This document shows positions 23,207 through 34,423 of a DNA stretch of 64,000 bases, piece after piece. A program made the position numbers and the translations under genes. This stretch comes from Pseudogymnoascus destructans. Taxonomy: Eukaryota > Ascomycota > Leotiomycetes > Thelebolales > Thelebolaceae. The notes under the pieces are model-generated. The model did no database searches and was not told where the DNA came from. It saw only the letters and a list, made by a program, of their open reading frames with translations. Each line of letters opens with the position of its first letter. The first letter of the stretch is position 1. Location of the stretch: positions 1,550,001 through 1,614,000 of the forward strand of contig NW_020167521.1 of assembly GCF_001641265.1 (NCBI RefSeq), read 5' to 3'.

Positions 23207-26200
23207 ATGGACACGACTACTTCCATCCCAATGTCCAATGGATACCACTCTCCTGTTGGAGATATCTCGGTCGCCAACGATGCTGCTTCAGACAACTCGG
23301 GAAGCGACTTATCTGAAGTACGTGAAGCCCCAGCGGCAGAAGCCTCGCCGTCGCCATCCAGCACACCACATCACCAATCCGATTTCGCCGCCGAGGACAC
23401 CGAACCTTCCGATGAATCAGAAGATGACAACGACAAGGGATCTGATAATGACGAGTTCGATGCGGAAGAGGGCATGCGGACAGTAGCCCCTCATCACCCG
23501 CGCATGGACCGTTCGTCATCCCACGATTCACGACGCCCAACAAAGAGAAAATTGGGGATAGAGGACGATGAGCATATAAAAGCCAATCCGGAGCTATATG
23601 GATTGCGCAGAAGTGTATGTATCAATGTCAGACTGTCTGTGGGACTAGTTTTTAACGCGACATAACCAGGGCCGGCCTGTCCAGCATCGCACCATAGTGA
23701 GATATATCCAACCTGCAATACCTGAGCGTGTATGCTAAATGTTTTCAGATTGATAGCGATGATGATGATGATGAAGATCACTATGCTACTGCTTCAGACG
23801 TTGCCCCACGAAAGAGGCGGAAAGCAGAAAAATCTCGACCAAGTAAGCTCAGTCCATCTACACCTGCCGTCGCCGCCGTTGCTGATACTCGTCGTTCTAG
23901 CTTCTAAACGGGAGACTCCAGTATTTCGGTCAGCATCGAATGACTCCGAATCCGACACATACGGTGGCTCTCGTGCCCGGAGTCTAATAAAGAAGAACCG
24001 GCGCCGGCAACTGGATACACTACCAGTACCTGCTGCCAGATGGAGCAACCGTCGCGCGGCGCAGGTCTCCGCTGGGGCATACCAAGAAAGCGAAGCTGAT
24101 GAGGAAGATTCAGAGATGATGACGCCCACCCAAGCGCTTGAGGGATATGAGGATAATTCTCCTTATATCGAAGTTGTTCTCAAACACAGGCCGAAGGACG
24201 GTGTCGACATCAGTCTGTCGGGCTCAACACGTGATGACTTCGAGTATTACGTTAAATGGCAAGGGAAGTCATATTACCATGCCACATGGGAGGATGCAGT
24301 TTATTTGGGCACTGTCCGAGGTCACCGACGGCTGGAGAACTATTATCGAAAAGTTGTCCTACAAGACGTCTATTTTGCAACCGACCCTGATGTTCAGCCG
24401 GAAGAAAAAGAGAAGTGGATGCTAGACAGAGAACGAGACGCCGATGCCCTCCTTGACTATACCAAAGTTGAGAGAGTCATCGGTGTTAGAGACGGGGATG
24501 ATGGAGCGGAATACTACGTCAAATGGAAAAGCCTCTACTACGACTCATGTACATGGGAATCGGAAACTCTCATTGGTGAAATTGCTCAGGACAAAATCGA
24601 CGGGTATTTAAACCGCACTTCCCAAATACTAACTTCAGATAAGTCTGAATCCAATTCGAATACGCGACGTTCACATGTCCCAATCCGTGAACAACCATCC
24701 TATATCAAGGGTGGCCAGCTTCGAGACTTCCAGATCACAGGACTCAATTTTCTTGCATACAATTGGAGCAAGAACAAAAATGTCATTCTCGCTGACGAGA
24801 TGGGTCTCGGGAAAACTGTGCAGACAGTTTCGTTCATGAGTTGGCTACGCCATGACCGAAATCAGAATGGCCCATTCTTAGTCATCGTCCCTTTGTCAAC
24901 AATGCCAGCATGGGGTGATACCTTCGATTTCTGGGCACCAGACACCAACTATGTAGTCTACAATGGCAAAGAGTCGTCCCGCAGTATTATAAGAGACTGC
25001 GAACTTTTGTCGGGCGGGGATGTTCGCAAGCCAAAGTTCAATGTCTTGCTCACTTCCTACGAATACATCTTGGCTGATGCCAACTTTTTAGGCCAGATCA
25101 AGTGGCAATTCATGGCGGTTGACGAAGCGCACCGTCTGAAGAATAGAGAATCTCAGCTCTACCAGAGACTTTTGGATTTCAAAACCCCCAGTCGGCTGCT
25201 CATTACTGGTACCCCAGTGCAAAATACACTCGGCGAACTTTCCGCGCTCATGGATTTCTTGATGCCTGGCGAGGTTGATATTGAGGACGATATGGACCTG
25301 ACCTCGGAAGCCGCGGGAGAAAAGATTGCGGCATTGACGACTAAGATTCAGCCATACATTTTGCGCCGGACAAAGCAGAAGGTTGAGAATGATCTTCCTC
25401 CAAAGACTGAGAAGATCATCCGAGTTGAACTATCTGATGTACAATTGGAGTACTATAAAAATATTTTAACTCGGAACTACGCCGCACTCAACGAAGGTTC
25501 AAAGGGCCAAAAGCAATCTCTTCTCAACATCATGATGGAATTGAAGAAGGCTAGTAATCATCCATACATGTTCCCCAACGCCGAGGATAAAATTTTGAAA
25601 GGGGGGGACAGACGCGAGGACATGCTGAAAGGGCTCATTGCTAGCAGTGGCAAGATGATGCTTTTGGATCGATTGTTGACGAAGCTCAAAAAGGACAATC
25701 ACCGTGTTCTAATTTTCAGTCAAATGGTAAAAATGCTCGACATCCTTGGAGACTACTTGCAATTACGCGGGCACGCTTTTCAAAGACTTGATGGTACCAT
25801 GGCTTCTGGCCCAAGAAGGCTAGCCATTGATCATTTCAATGCAGACGACAGCCAGGACTTTTGCTTTTTGCTTTCAACGCGTGCCGGTGGTCTTGGCATT
25901 AATCTCATGACTGCAGATACTGTTATCATTTTCGACTCTGACTGGAATCCGCAGGCGGATCTCCAAGCTATGGCACGTGCTCATCGAATTGGACAAAAGC
26001 GGCCAGTGAGTGTCTATCGACTACTTTCTAAGGAAACCGTTGAGGAAGAGATTCTTGAGCGCGCACGCAATAAGCTCATGTTAGAATTCATCACTATTCA
26101 GCGCGGCGTCACAGACAAGGAAATGAACCAACTCCGGGAGAAGGCACAGAAAGCTGGGAAAATTGAAGAGCCAAAATCCTCGGATGATATATCACGCATT

Positions 26201-28010
26201 CTTAAGAAACGAGGCCAGAAGATGTTTGAACAGTCAGGCAACCAGAAGAAATTGGAGGAATTGGATATCGACTCTATTCTTGAAAATGCCGAAGAGCACC
26301 AGACGGAAGTTCCCGAGGGCATGGTCGCCGATGGAGGAGAGGACTTCTTGAGAAGTTTCGAATACACCGACGTAAAGCTCGACCTTGAGTGGGATGACAT
26401 TATCCCGAAGGATCAGCTCGAGGGGATTAAAGCTGAGGAAGAAAAGAAGGCCCATGAAGAGTACTTGGCTAGGGTCGTCGAGGAAAACGCACCTCGAAAG
26501 GCTGCATTAAAGGTCACTGCCGAACAGGAGCGTGAGCAACGTTTGGCAAAGAAGCGCGAACGAGACCTAGCCAAACAAGAGGAACTTGAGCTCAAGGAGG
26601 CCGACAAGGTGGACCCGAAGAGAGAACTCAATGAGAAAGAAGCTAGATGGCTCTTCAAAGCTTTCCTACGCTATGGCTCTATTGATGACCGACCGGACGA
26701 GTTGATCAAGGATGCTCGCCTTGTGGGCCGTGACCACGGCATGTTGAAGGCCACGCTGCAGTCTATCATTGACGAGAGTGACAAACGCTTGAAGGCAGCT
26801 AGTGCTGAGATGGAGGCTAAAGAACGAGAGTCTAACAAGGCTCTTACGAAGAAAGACAAGAAAGCTGTCCTGTTTGATTTTCTTGGGGTAAAGCGTTTAA
26901 ATGCAGAGACTGTGATTGAACGGCCGGGCGAGATGAGAATGCTGAAAGAGGTCATTGAAGCATTTTCTGACTTTGGAAAGTTCCGCGTTCCCGAGGCTTC
27001 AAAGGCCGCGCACTATTCTTGCGAGTGGGGTGCGAAAGAAGACGGCATGTTACTTGTTGGCATTCATCGCCATGGTTATGGAGCCTGGCCAGATATTCGG
27101 GATGACCGTGAACTAGGGCTACAAGAAAAGCTCTTCCTCGAAGAGCATCGCGTGGACAAAAAAGAGCTGCGTATACAAGGTGAAGATACAACGGCCAAGT
27201 CACCTGGGGCCGTGCATCTTGTTCGACGAGCTGATTACCTCCTATCTGTCTTGAAAGCAAGATACTCGGATGACCAAGCTGCCCGACGAGCCGTTGAAAA
27301 TCACCATCGGAATAACAAGAAGAATGGTATTCGCCGAGCCGAACATAGCGCCTCTGTATCTGCGTCACCGGCGCCACAGATCCGCAAGGCCCATCGTCAA
27401 TCTGAAGGACGTGACCGCATGAGCGATCATCGTCACGAGAGGAGCCGTTCGAGTCACGAGGATCACAGACACAAGCCCGATCTCAAGCGCAAGCATAGTG
27501 CTGCAGATGATGACCGTGTTGATCGCCACAAGCACCGCAAGTCTGAGAATGGCTCAAGCAGCAGCAACCACGAGCAGGATCAAATGTTGCGAGTCATTTT
27601 CCGACCAATGAAGGATGCTTTCCGACGGGTCGGGGGTGCTACTAAAGAGAAGATCAAGTCTCAGAAGGAGCGTGCGAACCTCTTGAAGAACGAATTGGTC
27701 ACTATTGGAAACTTCATTGATAGCCTAGAGGCAGACGAGGACGTGTCTGCCCTGAGGCCAAGCTTTTGGTAAGTCGGATCACTCACTGGGTATATTGGGT
27801 ATATTGAATCAAGTACTAACGTTCTACAGGACCTATGTTGCTTCTCAGTGGCCACTAGACCCTAAACCTCAGGGTCGCGCTCTCGAAGATATGCACCACA
27901 AGATCTTGGCCGCAGCCAAGGCCAGGGCAGCTAGCAGCGACACATCTGGTAGCAAACCGAACCCCAGCACCAAGGTCGAGCCCGTCTCATCCAAGCCGGT
28001 CATCACCTAA
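23207..28010 (+). CDS. CHD1: Chromodomain helicase DNA-binding protein Chd1
   Basis: Five exons: 23207-23614, 23670-23696, 23749-23842, 23901-27768 and 27830-28010, giving 1525 aa. Exon 2 is 27 nt (GRPVQHRTI). After an acidic Ser-rich N-terminus come two chromodomains (about 265-320 and 365-425, each with YYVKW), then the SNF2 ATPase with DEMGLGKTVQT (about 470), DEAH (about 580) and the helicase C-terminal lobe with RAHRIGQKRPVSVYRL (about 870). Next are the SANT/SLIDE-like DNA-binding region (about 1090-1260, including EWGAKEDGMLLVGIHRHGYG) and the CHD1 C-terminal helical domain (LRVIFRPMKDAFRRV, about 1400). Chd1 spaces nucleosomes behind elongating RNA polymerase II in the nucleus. It ends in a basic Lys/Ala tail. 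The length suits fungal Chd1. Confidence 0.96.
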
Positions 28011-28631
28011 CGAGGCTACTCTTCATATTTACGTGCGCTATTGCTAGAGACTGACAGATCGGTCATTCACATATCCTGCGTTTATATAACCACATGGCGG
28101 CGGAGTTTTCTGGACCCGTATATCTCTTTCAACACCACTGTTTCTTGGGCGCGCATGTTCGCGGAATGCTTGACTTTATTAAGCTGGGAATCATGGGTTG
28201 GGTTTGCATTTGGGTCGTTTACATCATTTGAAAACTTATTTGGCATTCTGGCGTTTTTTTTTTTTTCTTCTAGAAAAGATGATTTTTGTTTTGGTCAAGC
28301 TCTGTAATATCGCCAGAGGGGCTGGCTGATGGTGGTAGGTGTGCTTGAGAGATGTGGCGATGGGCGGGGAGGTGGCATGTGGCACGATAGATATACCAAC
28401 AGGAGCATATTTGGTGGGATGCGTTGGGTTAGGAAGCAGGATGTATAAGATGAACTTCTGCGCTGTGTGGACTGGGCGGCAACCTCACTGTGACGCATGT
28501 CAGCTTGTTCACGTCTTCTTGGTAGCGTAGCGTACTGTGGTCAAGTAGAAACCGCGCTGGCAATATAAACAATCTATTTAGAACTGCTTTGGCTATGCTT
28601 GTAGCTCTCTTGTTGTTGTGATATACAAACA
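28011..28631. other. Intergenic with poly-T tract
   Basis: This is the 3' flank of CHD1 and of the broken regulator gene to the right. A 13-base T run lies near 28255. Small open frames (28041-28530) show no family features. Confidence 0.4.
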
Positions 28632-29832
28632 CTAACTATATTCACCTTCCCACGACAATCTTCTCCATGGGCCACACCAGCAGACTCTTCCACTCTCTTC
28701 CACGACTTGATCCAATTCTTGAATCAGCTTACTTCCCCATCCCATCAACCACCACGTATCTCTGATTTCATTAAGGATAACAGCATAGTGCGCAAGAATC
28801 ACTAAAGCCATCTGCTGATGGAAGCGGAGGAACGCAATATACTCCTGACTAACAGAGATAGGCCAACTACAAACACCATCCCGTTGTCCCGATCCTTCGA
28901 CGATATCAGCTTAAAACACCCCTTCAACCCCTGAATGGCAAGGGTGTATATATGCCTATCAGAATCCGACCTCGACATTAGCTGATTCCGATCTTCATGC
29001 AGTTTAATGGCGTTTAAACATCGTCCGATAATACAATCGAGTCGTCTGGCCGTCTGCCTGCGAACAAGGGCGCAATCTCGCTTTCTCGAATCCAGGTCCA
29101 CATTTCCGCTAGGACCAACGGTGCGCCTCGTAGGAGCATAAAGATGTCTGTGAGTTCCTCGATGGATCCAGTCGGCTCCTCATGCGGTCTTGATATGGCG
29201 AGACTGAGCGCGAATCACCAGTTAGGGCTGCACAAGTAAATAATGATGTGCCGTTCTCCTGATTAATGCCCCGCAATTCTAAGGTGAATTCCTGAAGGGC
29301 GATGTTGTGGTGGCGGATGGCTCTGTCAATGTATGAAGATTTGTTTTCCGGAAGGGAGCGAGCCAGGTGTAATGCTGTGACACTGAAAATGCCGTGCATT
29401 AGAAATCTATGCTTCAACGCCATCCTAGGAACCTGGGTTTGCCACATTCGGCGAAGATCATTTCGACTGGCCAATGTTGCGTAGGTGGCTGTTGAAAAAT
29501 GATGCAGTAGCTCTAATTCATCCCATGAGGCATTCTCTGGAGCAATTGCCCTCCTATCTGGCGGGGCCGTTGTCAATAGCGGTGGATTTGTTGGATAACT
29601 CTGAGTATATGATGCAGACAGGGTGTTTGAAAACCTTGCATTAACTATAGTTTTGAATTCACAATTCTTTCCAGTCTTCATACATTTGCCGCATGTTGGT
29701 TGGACAACGTCGCACTGCATTTAATTAGTTGGGGACTAGGGTGGTTAAATATGGCTTCCATATCTTGACATGGGCCGCTTTGTACTGTGAACAGCCATGA
29801 CGGGACTTGGAATACTTGCGCCGCGATGACAT
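28632..29832 (-). pseudogene. Broken Upc2-like Zn2Cys6 transcription factor
   Basis: Read on the minus strand, the remains of a full Zn2Cys6 regulator of the Upc2/sterol-uptake type are in order. They run from the N-terminus (SRRKYSKSRHGCSQYK), through CDVVQPTCGKCMKTGKNCEF, WDELELLHHFSTATYATLAS and WTWIRESEIAPLFAGRRP, to RHIYTLAIQGLKGC and LVILAHYAVILNEIRDTWWLMGWG. The gene is dead in several ways. The second zinc cysteine is Tyr (TAC at 29784-29782, a G-to-A change from TGC). The intron that should split the cluster begins AT instead of GT (29763-29762, also G-to-A) although its branch site and acceptor (29714) remain. The frame then shifts near 29217, 29020 and 28880. The changes resemble repeat-induced point mutation or simple decay. 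Function was presumably DNA binding; none is expected now. Confidence 0.8.
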
Positions 29833-29919
29833 ATCCTCAAGCTCCTATCATATTAGCCAGCTCTTCTGCCAGTTAAAGCTAAGTCCACGTGTACAGTGAT
29901 AGCGTAGTATTCGTTTTCG

Positions 29920-30461
29920 TATCTGTCGCAGTGATGAGCGAAGCGAGTAGGTGGCGAAAGCGAGTTGGGTATGCGAAAGCGAGTTTGGGTATGCATCAAT
30001 ATGATATACATATATATGAATCAACGAGGTAATAGCGTAGTAGTGATAGATAACTACCTGAACAATATATAATTAACAGAGCTATTTTCACTATTTTCAT
30101 CTTCGTCGTCGCTACTCTTGTATGCCTTATACTGTAAGACCACTACAAGCGACTTCAAACCATTTGCTTTACGGTCTGCAACACGCTTACGCTCTGCTTT
30201 GCGGTCTTCAATTGCAGACCGCTTAGCCATATTTAGTAGCTGTTTTGCTACCTGAGCTGACTCTCGTACCTTTTTCGCATCTGCCTTTGCCCTTGCCTTT
30301 GCTTCCTTCTCTTCTCTTTTTGCACGTGCTTCATGAGCATATAGTTGACCACCACTCTGTAAGCTTTTCCGTGCCCGAGCCTTTGCCTCCCTTTGTTGAA
30401 ATGTGCGGGGAGCAACAATATCAAGCTCTGTCTTATACAATTCTGCTCGGTGTAAAACCAT
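29920..30461 (-). mobile_element. Relic of a pogo-type transposon (transposase C-terminus and possible terminus)
   Basis: The minus frame 30461-30054 encodes a basic, coiled-coil segment with the pattern RARKSLQSGGQL. This parallels RRRAKKT-LQQGGSL in the pogo-type transposase at 50-51 kb, so it looks like the C-terminal tail of a related transposase. Just downstream, at 29950-29995, there are two tandem copies of GCGAAAGCGAGTT followed by GGGTATGC. This is the same tandem layout seen in the terminal repeats of the intact elements. The catalytic DDE core is missing. Confidence 0.45.
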
Positions 30462-31389
30462 TGTAGCCCCACGTGCAAAAGCTTCAAATCCATGCTAAGA
30501 TAGAGAGCTAAAAACCTGTTCAGCTTTCCTTTGCCAATGCTCAACCCCTTCGACTGTCTGCCTACTCATCCTAGTGGAGACCTTCATCGTTTCTGCCTAG
30601 CATTTCCTTGCAGACGGCGGACATCTTCACAGAACGAGGGAGATATATCCATACTTCATTGAATTCCTTGTTCATGTATGACTGTATTAGGTTTTCATTA
30701 GCAGGGCGTAGAGTGTTTCTTAGACCCGTACTAGAATCATCTACGTCCTTGCCAATAAATGGACGTCGATTTGCCAAGTCATTGACAATATTCTCTGATG
30801 TTCCAAACTACGCTAAGTGACTTTAAAGATCAAGATGCGGCGAATCTAAGCATTCTCCAGGAAATCAAGGAGGCTACAACAAATGGCTTGGAAGAAAGCA
30901 TACCCACCACCACCACTCTCGTTTTCTGCTGAAACTATGGGAATGGAAAGCTGCCCTTGCCCACGAAACTCGCCTAGCAGCCGTCATCCCATTTCTGACT
31001 TAGATCTTGTCCTATACTTCGACGTCTTCGAGCTCTTTGGATCTGCCCTAGTCTTGCATCCAGTATGACAGCACTGCCTGGCGAGATCCAGTGGATACTC
31101 GCCAGGCAGTGCTGTCCTACTGGATGCAAGACACCGGATCTTGCCGCGTTATTCACATCCGGAATTGGCGTCGAAATTGTGGAATGAGAGGTGGCTTCCT
31201 GCGTCGAACTCGTGATTTGTGTCTATTGAACTCGTGAGCTGAGTTGGCACTTGTCTCGTACGGAAATTTCGGTGACGAGGCTCATTAGTGACGACTTCCG
31301 GAGAGAGTTCATCCTGCTATTTGACTTCTTCGGCTCCTGATACGCGTTCTGGGCTGAATGAGGTCAGCATCTGTAGAAATGACTACTCC
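30462..31389. other. Degenerate accessory sequence
   Basis: This stretch holds a 68-codon minus frame (30777-30571) that may be more transposase debris but matches nothing clearly. It also holds a 35-bp inverted repeat (listed separately), and otherwise sequence I cannot assign. Confidence 0.35.
31051..31132. repeat. 35-bp near-perfect inverted repeat with 12-bp spacer
   Basis: Bases 31051-31085 and 31098-31132 are reverse complements with one mismatch (T against G). The spacer is 12 bp. Transcribed RNA would fold into a long hairpin. There is no TA or other clear target duplication at its edges, so it is not obviously a MITE. Confidence 0.9.
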
Positions 31390-33798
31390 CTACTTCACCA
31401 CCAATCTCGCCAGCTCCGTCTTAGCTTGACCTATCTCTGATGCAGGTATCTTCTTGCTGCTCTTTCCATTCTGACACTTCCCTTCTTTGTGAGACAAGCC
31501 AAGCTTTCGTTTCCGATTTGGAGATAGAGTTCCGAGTACCGCTCGTGGGCGTATGAACTCGGCTCGTTCAAAGTCAATCCAGGTAATTCCTGGCCGATCC
31601 GGGTGGACGAGAATGTTCCGGGCTGCTGGATCACCCTGCAATACTCCCAACTGATGTATGGCATGCAGACCGGAGATGGCGTCGTTAGCGAGAGTTTGTG
31701 AGATTGGCGATCGTAAATGGAATCCTCCAAAGCTTAGAAACATCATATAGACAATACGAACGGCTCCTGCGTAGTATAATATACTGTCCACTTTCGTCTC
31801 TCCTAGGTGCACAGGTACGCACTTCCCCTGAACAGGAAGGAGATGACGGTAAATTGTCGATTCGTGCATCAGATCTTTAACACACTCAATCCCGGTGCCT
31901 TTCGCGGCAACGGTGTACCCAAATCCAGGTAACTTGACCTTGAAAAAAGCTCCTCGAGCTCCATGAACGTTCATTGCCACACAATAGTCAAGCTGATTGC
32001 GCAACAACTCGCGGATATGTCGCATGAATGTATTACGGTCGAGTTGATGACGACTTTTTCCATGTTCCTTGACATTTGGACACCGCCAATCAAGTTCTCC
32101 CCCATCTACCATACCCATTAGGCAGCTAGGCGTACAAAATCGACCTAAGTCCTTTTGCCGATGAGTCTCGCTAGAAGCCCCCTTTTCCCCACCACCTTCG
32201 GTCCCACCACGTTCGGTAGATTGTGATGGTGGGTTGGGGAAAGTAATACGGTTTCCGCTTTTTGGAGGCGGTTGAGGACGACTTGGTGTGTCGGGATGAT
32301 GGTTGTCATCATCGCTGCTGAAAGAAGACGTCACCGAAGCACAACTTCCCACGTATATGTTCTTCCTGCGAGGTCGGAATTGGATCGGTGACCGTATAAT
32401 ATCCTGAGTGACCCTTGGTGGAGGGCGATACTCCGAAGACGGAACTTCGTCATCGGCGACGGCATCCTCGACCTCCTTAACGACGACATTCCATGTCTTG
32501 AGCTGACGCAGAGCTTTCCTTATCCATTGTGCACTGCGTGGAGGCGTTTTAAGCGCGCGAAGAGTAAACGCTACAGCCTGACCAACCGCGGTCATATGCA
32601 ATCGATTGGGCTCGTTTCCACGCTCGTCCCAGCCAGTGGACGCCCCGACATCTCCTTTTGGAACAGATAGAGAGTAGTACACGGTCGAGGGATCGTCAGG
32701 AATGCGCAAGAATATCGTTGCTTCACCAGTGTAGATCTCGCCATATTCCACCCCAGCCTTCACCATATATGAGAAGCCTTGCGTGATCACAGCGGCCACC
32801 AAACGACGACAGCGAATTGTCACACTTTCATTCTTGCTTACTTCCACAACCTCGTCCAGGTTCATCTCGGCAAGACCTTTATAAATATGCCCTAAGGTCA
32901 ACTTATGAGGAGCTTTGTATTCGATCGTCAGCGCGGTCACTCGGCGCTCAGTCTCCCCCTCACCACCGACATTGTAAACGCAGAACTGATCTGTGCGAGG
33001 ACGGGAAGTTGTCGTTACGGATTCCGATGACTTGGAAGAATCAGTCCGTCCCGGTTTTTTTGCAGGGGCTCGAAGGCGTTCCGACCGTCGCGGGTTATCA
33101 GCGATGCTAAGAGATTGCATTTCCTCTGTTGTTCGATCCGGACTGAGTGTGTTACTGTGGTTTTCAAACTTGACTGAGCCTTTGAGACCAAAACGATGGC
33201 GTAATACGCTGTCTTTAGAGAACCGCTCGATGATCTGGGATACCGGATCCTCCAAGGTGAGTCGAGCAAAGGTATGAAGGTCTAGCTCCGACCCCATCTG
33301 GCGCCGGCGAACGGCTTCTCCTGACTCTTCCAGTGTATGCAAAGAGGTAAAGTGTCGTTCAAGGACGAATTCTGACTCCATCAAATCGACCCACGTACGT
33401 GCCTGCTCCGAGTCAAATTCTGGCCATGGCAAGATTCGTTTAGGGCGCGGTTTGTTATGTGCGTTTGCGGCATCGCCTTGCGTGGACTGCGTACTATCAG
33501 GTTGAATGGTCAGACCTAGGCAAAGGTGAGTATGGCATGCATCGAGGAACTCGGGCAGCGTGGTCTTTCCGGTCCTCCGTTCGTAGCGCTGTCGGTCTTC
33601 TTCGCGGAGTTGTTCTGCTTCTTCGCGGAGTCGTTGCTCTTCTTCGCGGAGTTGTTCTGCTTCTTCGCGGAGTCGTTCTGCTTCTTGTTCACGTCGTTGC
33701 GCATCTGCCTCGCGTTGCTGCGCTGCCCGAAGCTGTTGCCGCAGAGCCTCAATTTCTGACGACATCTTCGAATGCTGAGTTAAAGGGCTGGCTTTCAA
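31390..33798 (-). CDS. Coiled-coil / nuclease-like / divergent protein kinase fusion
   Basis: A single uninterrupted frame of 802 aa, with no intron needed; a second Met at residue 12 is also a possible start. Residues about 13-75 form a charged coiled coil built from tandem LREEAEQ-type repeats. Around residues 260-470 there is a conserved globular segment with IEYKAPHKLTLGHIYKGL. Its ExK motif near residue 293, after a hydrophobic strand, resembles the core of PD-(D/E)xK nucleases. A low-complexity linker follows. The last 200 residues look like a protein kinase: glycine loop GARGAFFKV, lysine in VAAKGTG, helix-C glutamate in LMHEST, catalytic-loop equivalent LQGDPAARNIL (about 720) and DFG equivalent IDFERAE (about 740). 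The family is expanded and patchy in filamentous fungi; its role is not known to me. The nuclease reading is inference. It sits among transposons. Confidence 0.7.
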   Translation of the reverse strand: MKASPLTQHSKMSSEIEALRQQLRAAQQREADAQRREQEAERLREEAEQLREEEQRLREEAEQLREEDRQRYERRTGKTTLPEFLDACHTHLCLGLTIQPDSTQSTQGDAANAHNKPRPKRILPWPEFDSEQARTWVDLMESEFVLERHFTSLHTLEESGEAVRRRQMGSELDLHTFARLTLEDPVSQIIERFSKDSVLRHRFGLKGSVKFENHSNTLSPDRTTEEMQSLSIADNPRRSERLRAPAKKPGRTDSSKSSESVTTTSRPRTDQFCVYNVGGEGETERRVTALTIEYKAPHKLTLGHIYKGLAEMNLDEVVEVSKNESVTIRCRRLVAAVITQGFSYMVKAGVEYGEIYTGEATIFLRIPDDPSTVYYSLSVPKGDVGASTGWDERGNEPNRLHMTAVGQAVAFTLRALKTPPRSAQWIRKALRQLKTWNVVVKEVEDAVADDEVPSSEYRPPPRVTQDIIRSPIQFRPRRKNIYVGSCASVTSSFSSDDDNHHPDTPSRPQPPPKSGNRITFPNPPSQSTERGGTEGGGEKGASSETHRQKDLGRFCTPSCLMGMVDGGELDWRCPNVKEHGKSRHQLDRNTFMRHIRELLRNQLDYCVAMNVHGARGAFFKVKLPGFGYTVAAKGTGIECVKDLMHESTIYRHLLPVQGKCVPVHLGETKVDSILYYAGAVRIVYMMFLSFGGFHLRSPISQTLANDAISGLHAIHQLGVLQGDPAARNILVHPDRPGITWIDFERAEFIRPRAVLGTLSPNRKRKLGLSHKEGKCQNGKSSKKIPASEIGQAKTELARLVVK
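33595..33700. repeat. Tandem repeat coding for the LREEAEQ coiled coil
   Basis: Short units built on CTTCTTCGCGGAG(TTGT/TCGT) recur four to five times inside the 5' part of the nuclease-like/kinase fusion gene. They encode the repeated acidic heptad-like segment. Such repeats change length easily, so strains may differ here. Confidence 0.75.
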
Positions 33799-34423
33799 GT
33801 ATGCTTGATGTTGGAGGTAATTGCGGGATACGGGGAACTACACACGAATTTGTGTGGTAATCTCCGACAACCGTAATCAGTCTCTTCGGGCAACGGAGCA
33901 GAAGCTTCACAGTAGAGTACAGTAAAACAGTACAATACGGAGTATAATCAATTGAATTACAACCTAATCTACGGGCCTATGTACGCTATTTGTACTCGAG
34001 TAGGCCTGGGGGAAACCCCAAGACCCTGACGAGCTGAGGGGCTTCAGCTGAGCTCAGTCAGTGGCTTTCAATAGCCTGGCGCCACTGTCTGACTCGTGAG
34101 CCAACCGGGAAGCTAGACAGTTCCTCGGGGAAAACCCGTCATTTTTGGGCGTAAAAGTCCACCGTATCCCACGGGAACGTCCGTTTCCCCCAACATTTTG
34201 GTTCCAGTGCTATTCCAGTGCTAAGTCTTCTTAGATATATTACTCCGTAATCTTCTTAGATATATACTCCTGCAAAGGGTGCTTCAGCTCACAGCACTTT
34301 AAAGCTTGAGGTAACAAGGGTCAACAGTTGAGCTATAATTGCTGAAACCAGCCACCTGCTCGACCATCGTCTTTCTGTCACGCGTTCCAGACTTGTACCA
34401 ACAGGAGCACTTTCACATCTATA
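33799..34423. other. Upstream region of the fusion gene, possible LTR remnant
   Basis: This is AT/GC-mixed accessory DNA between the fusion-gene start and the pogo element. It contains short palindromes such as GCTGAGGGGCTTCAGC and a duplicated TCTTCTTAGATATAT near 34226-34265. The stretch ending in ...CCCCCAACATTTTGGTTCC near 34205 recalls the edge of a retroelement but has no partner in the window. The fusion-gene promoter should be here. Confidence 0.35.

Noticed and set aside
28802..29720. Reading the Upc2-like remnant as two functional small genes
   Set aside because: The fragments are consecutive parts of one family protein in different frames with a mutated zinc ligand and donor, so a pseudogene is the simpler reading.
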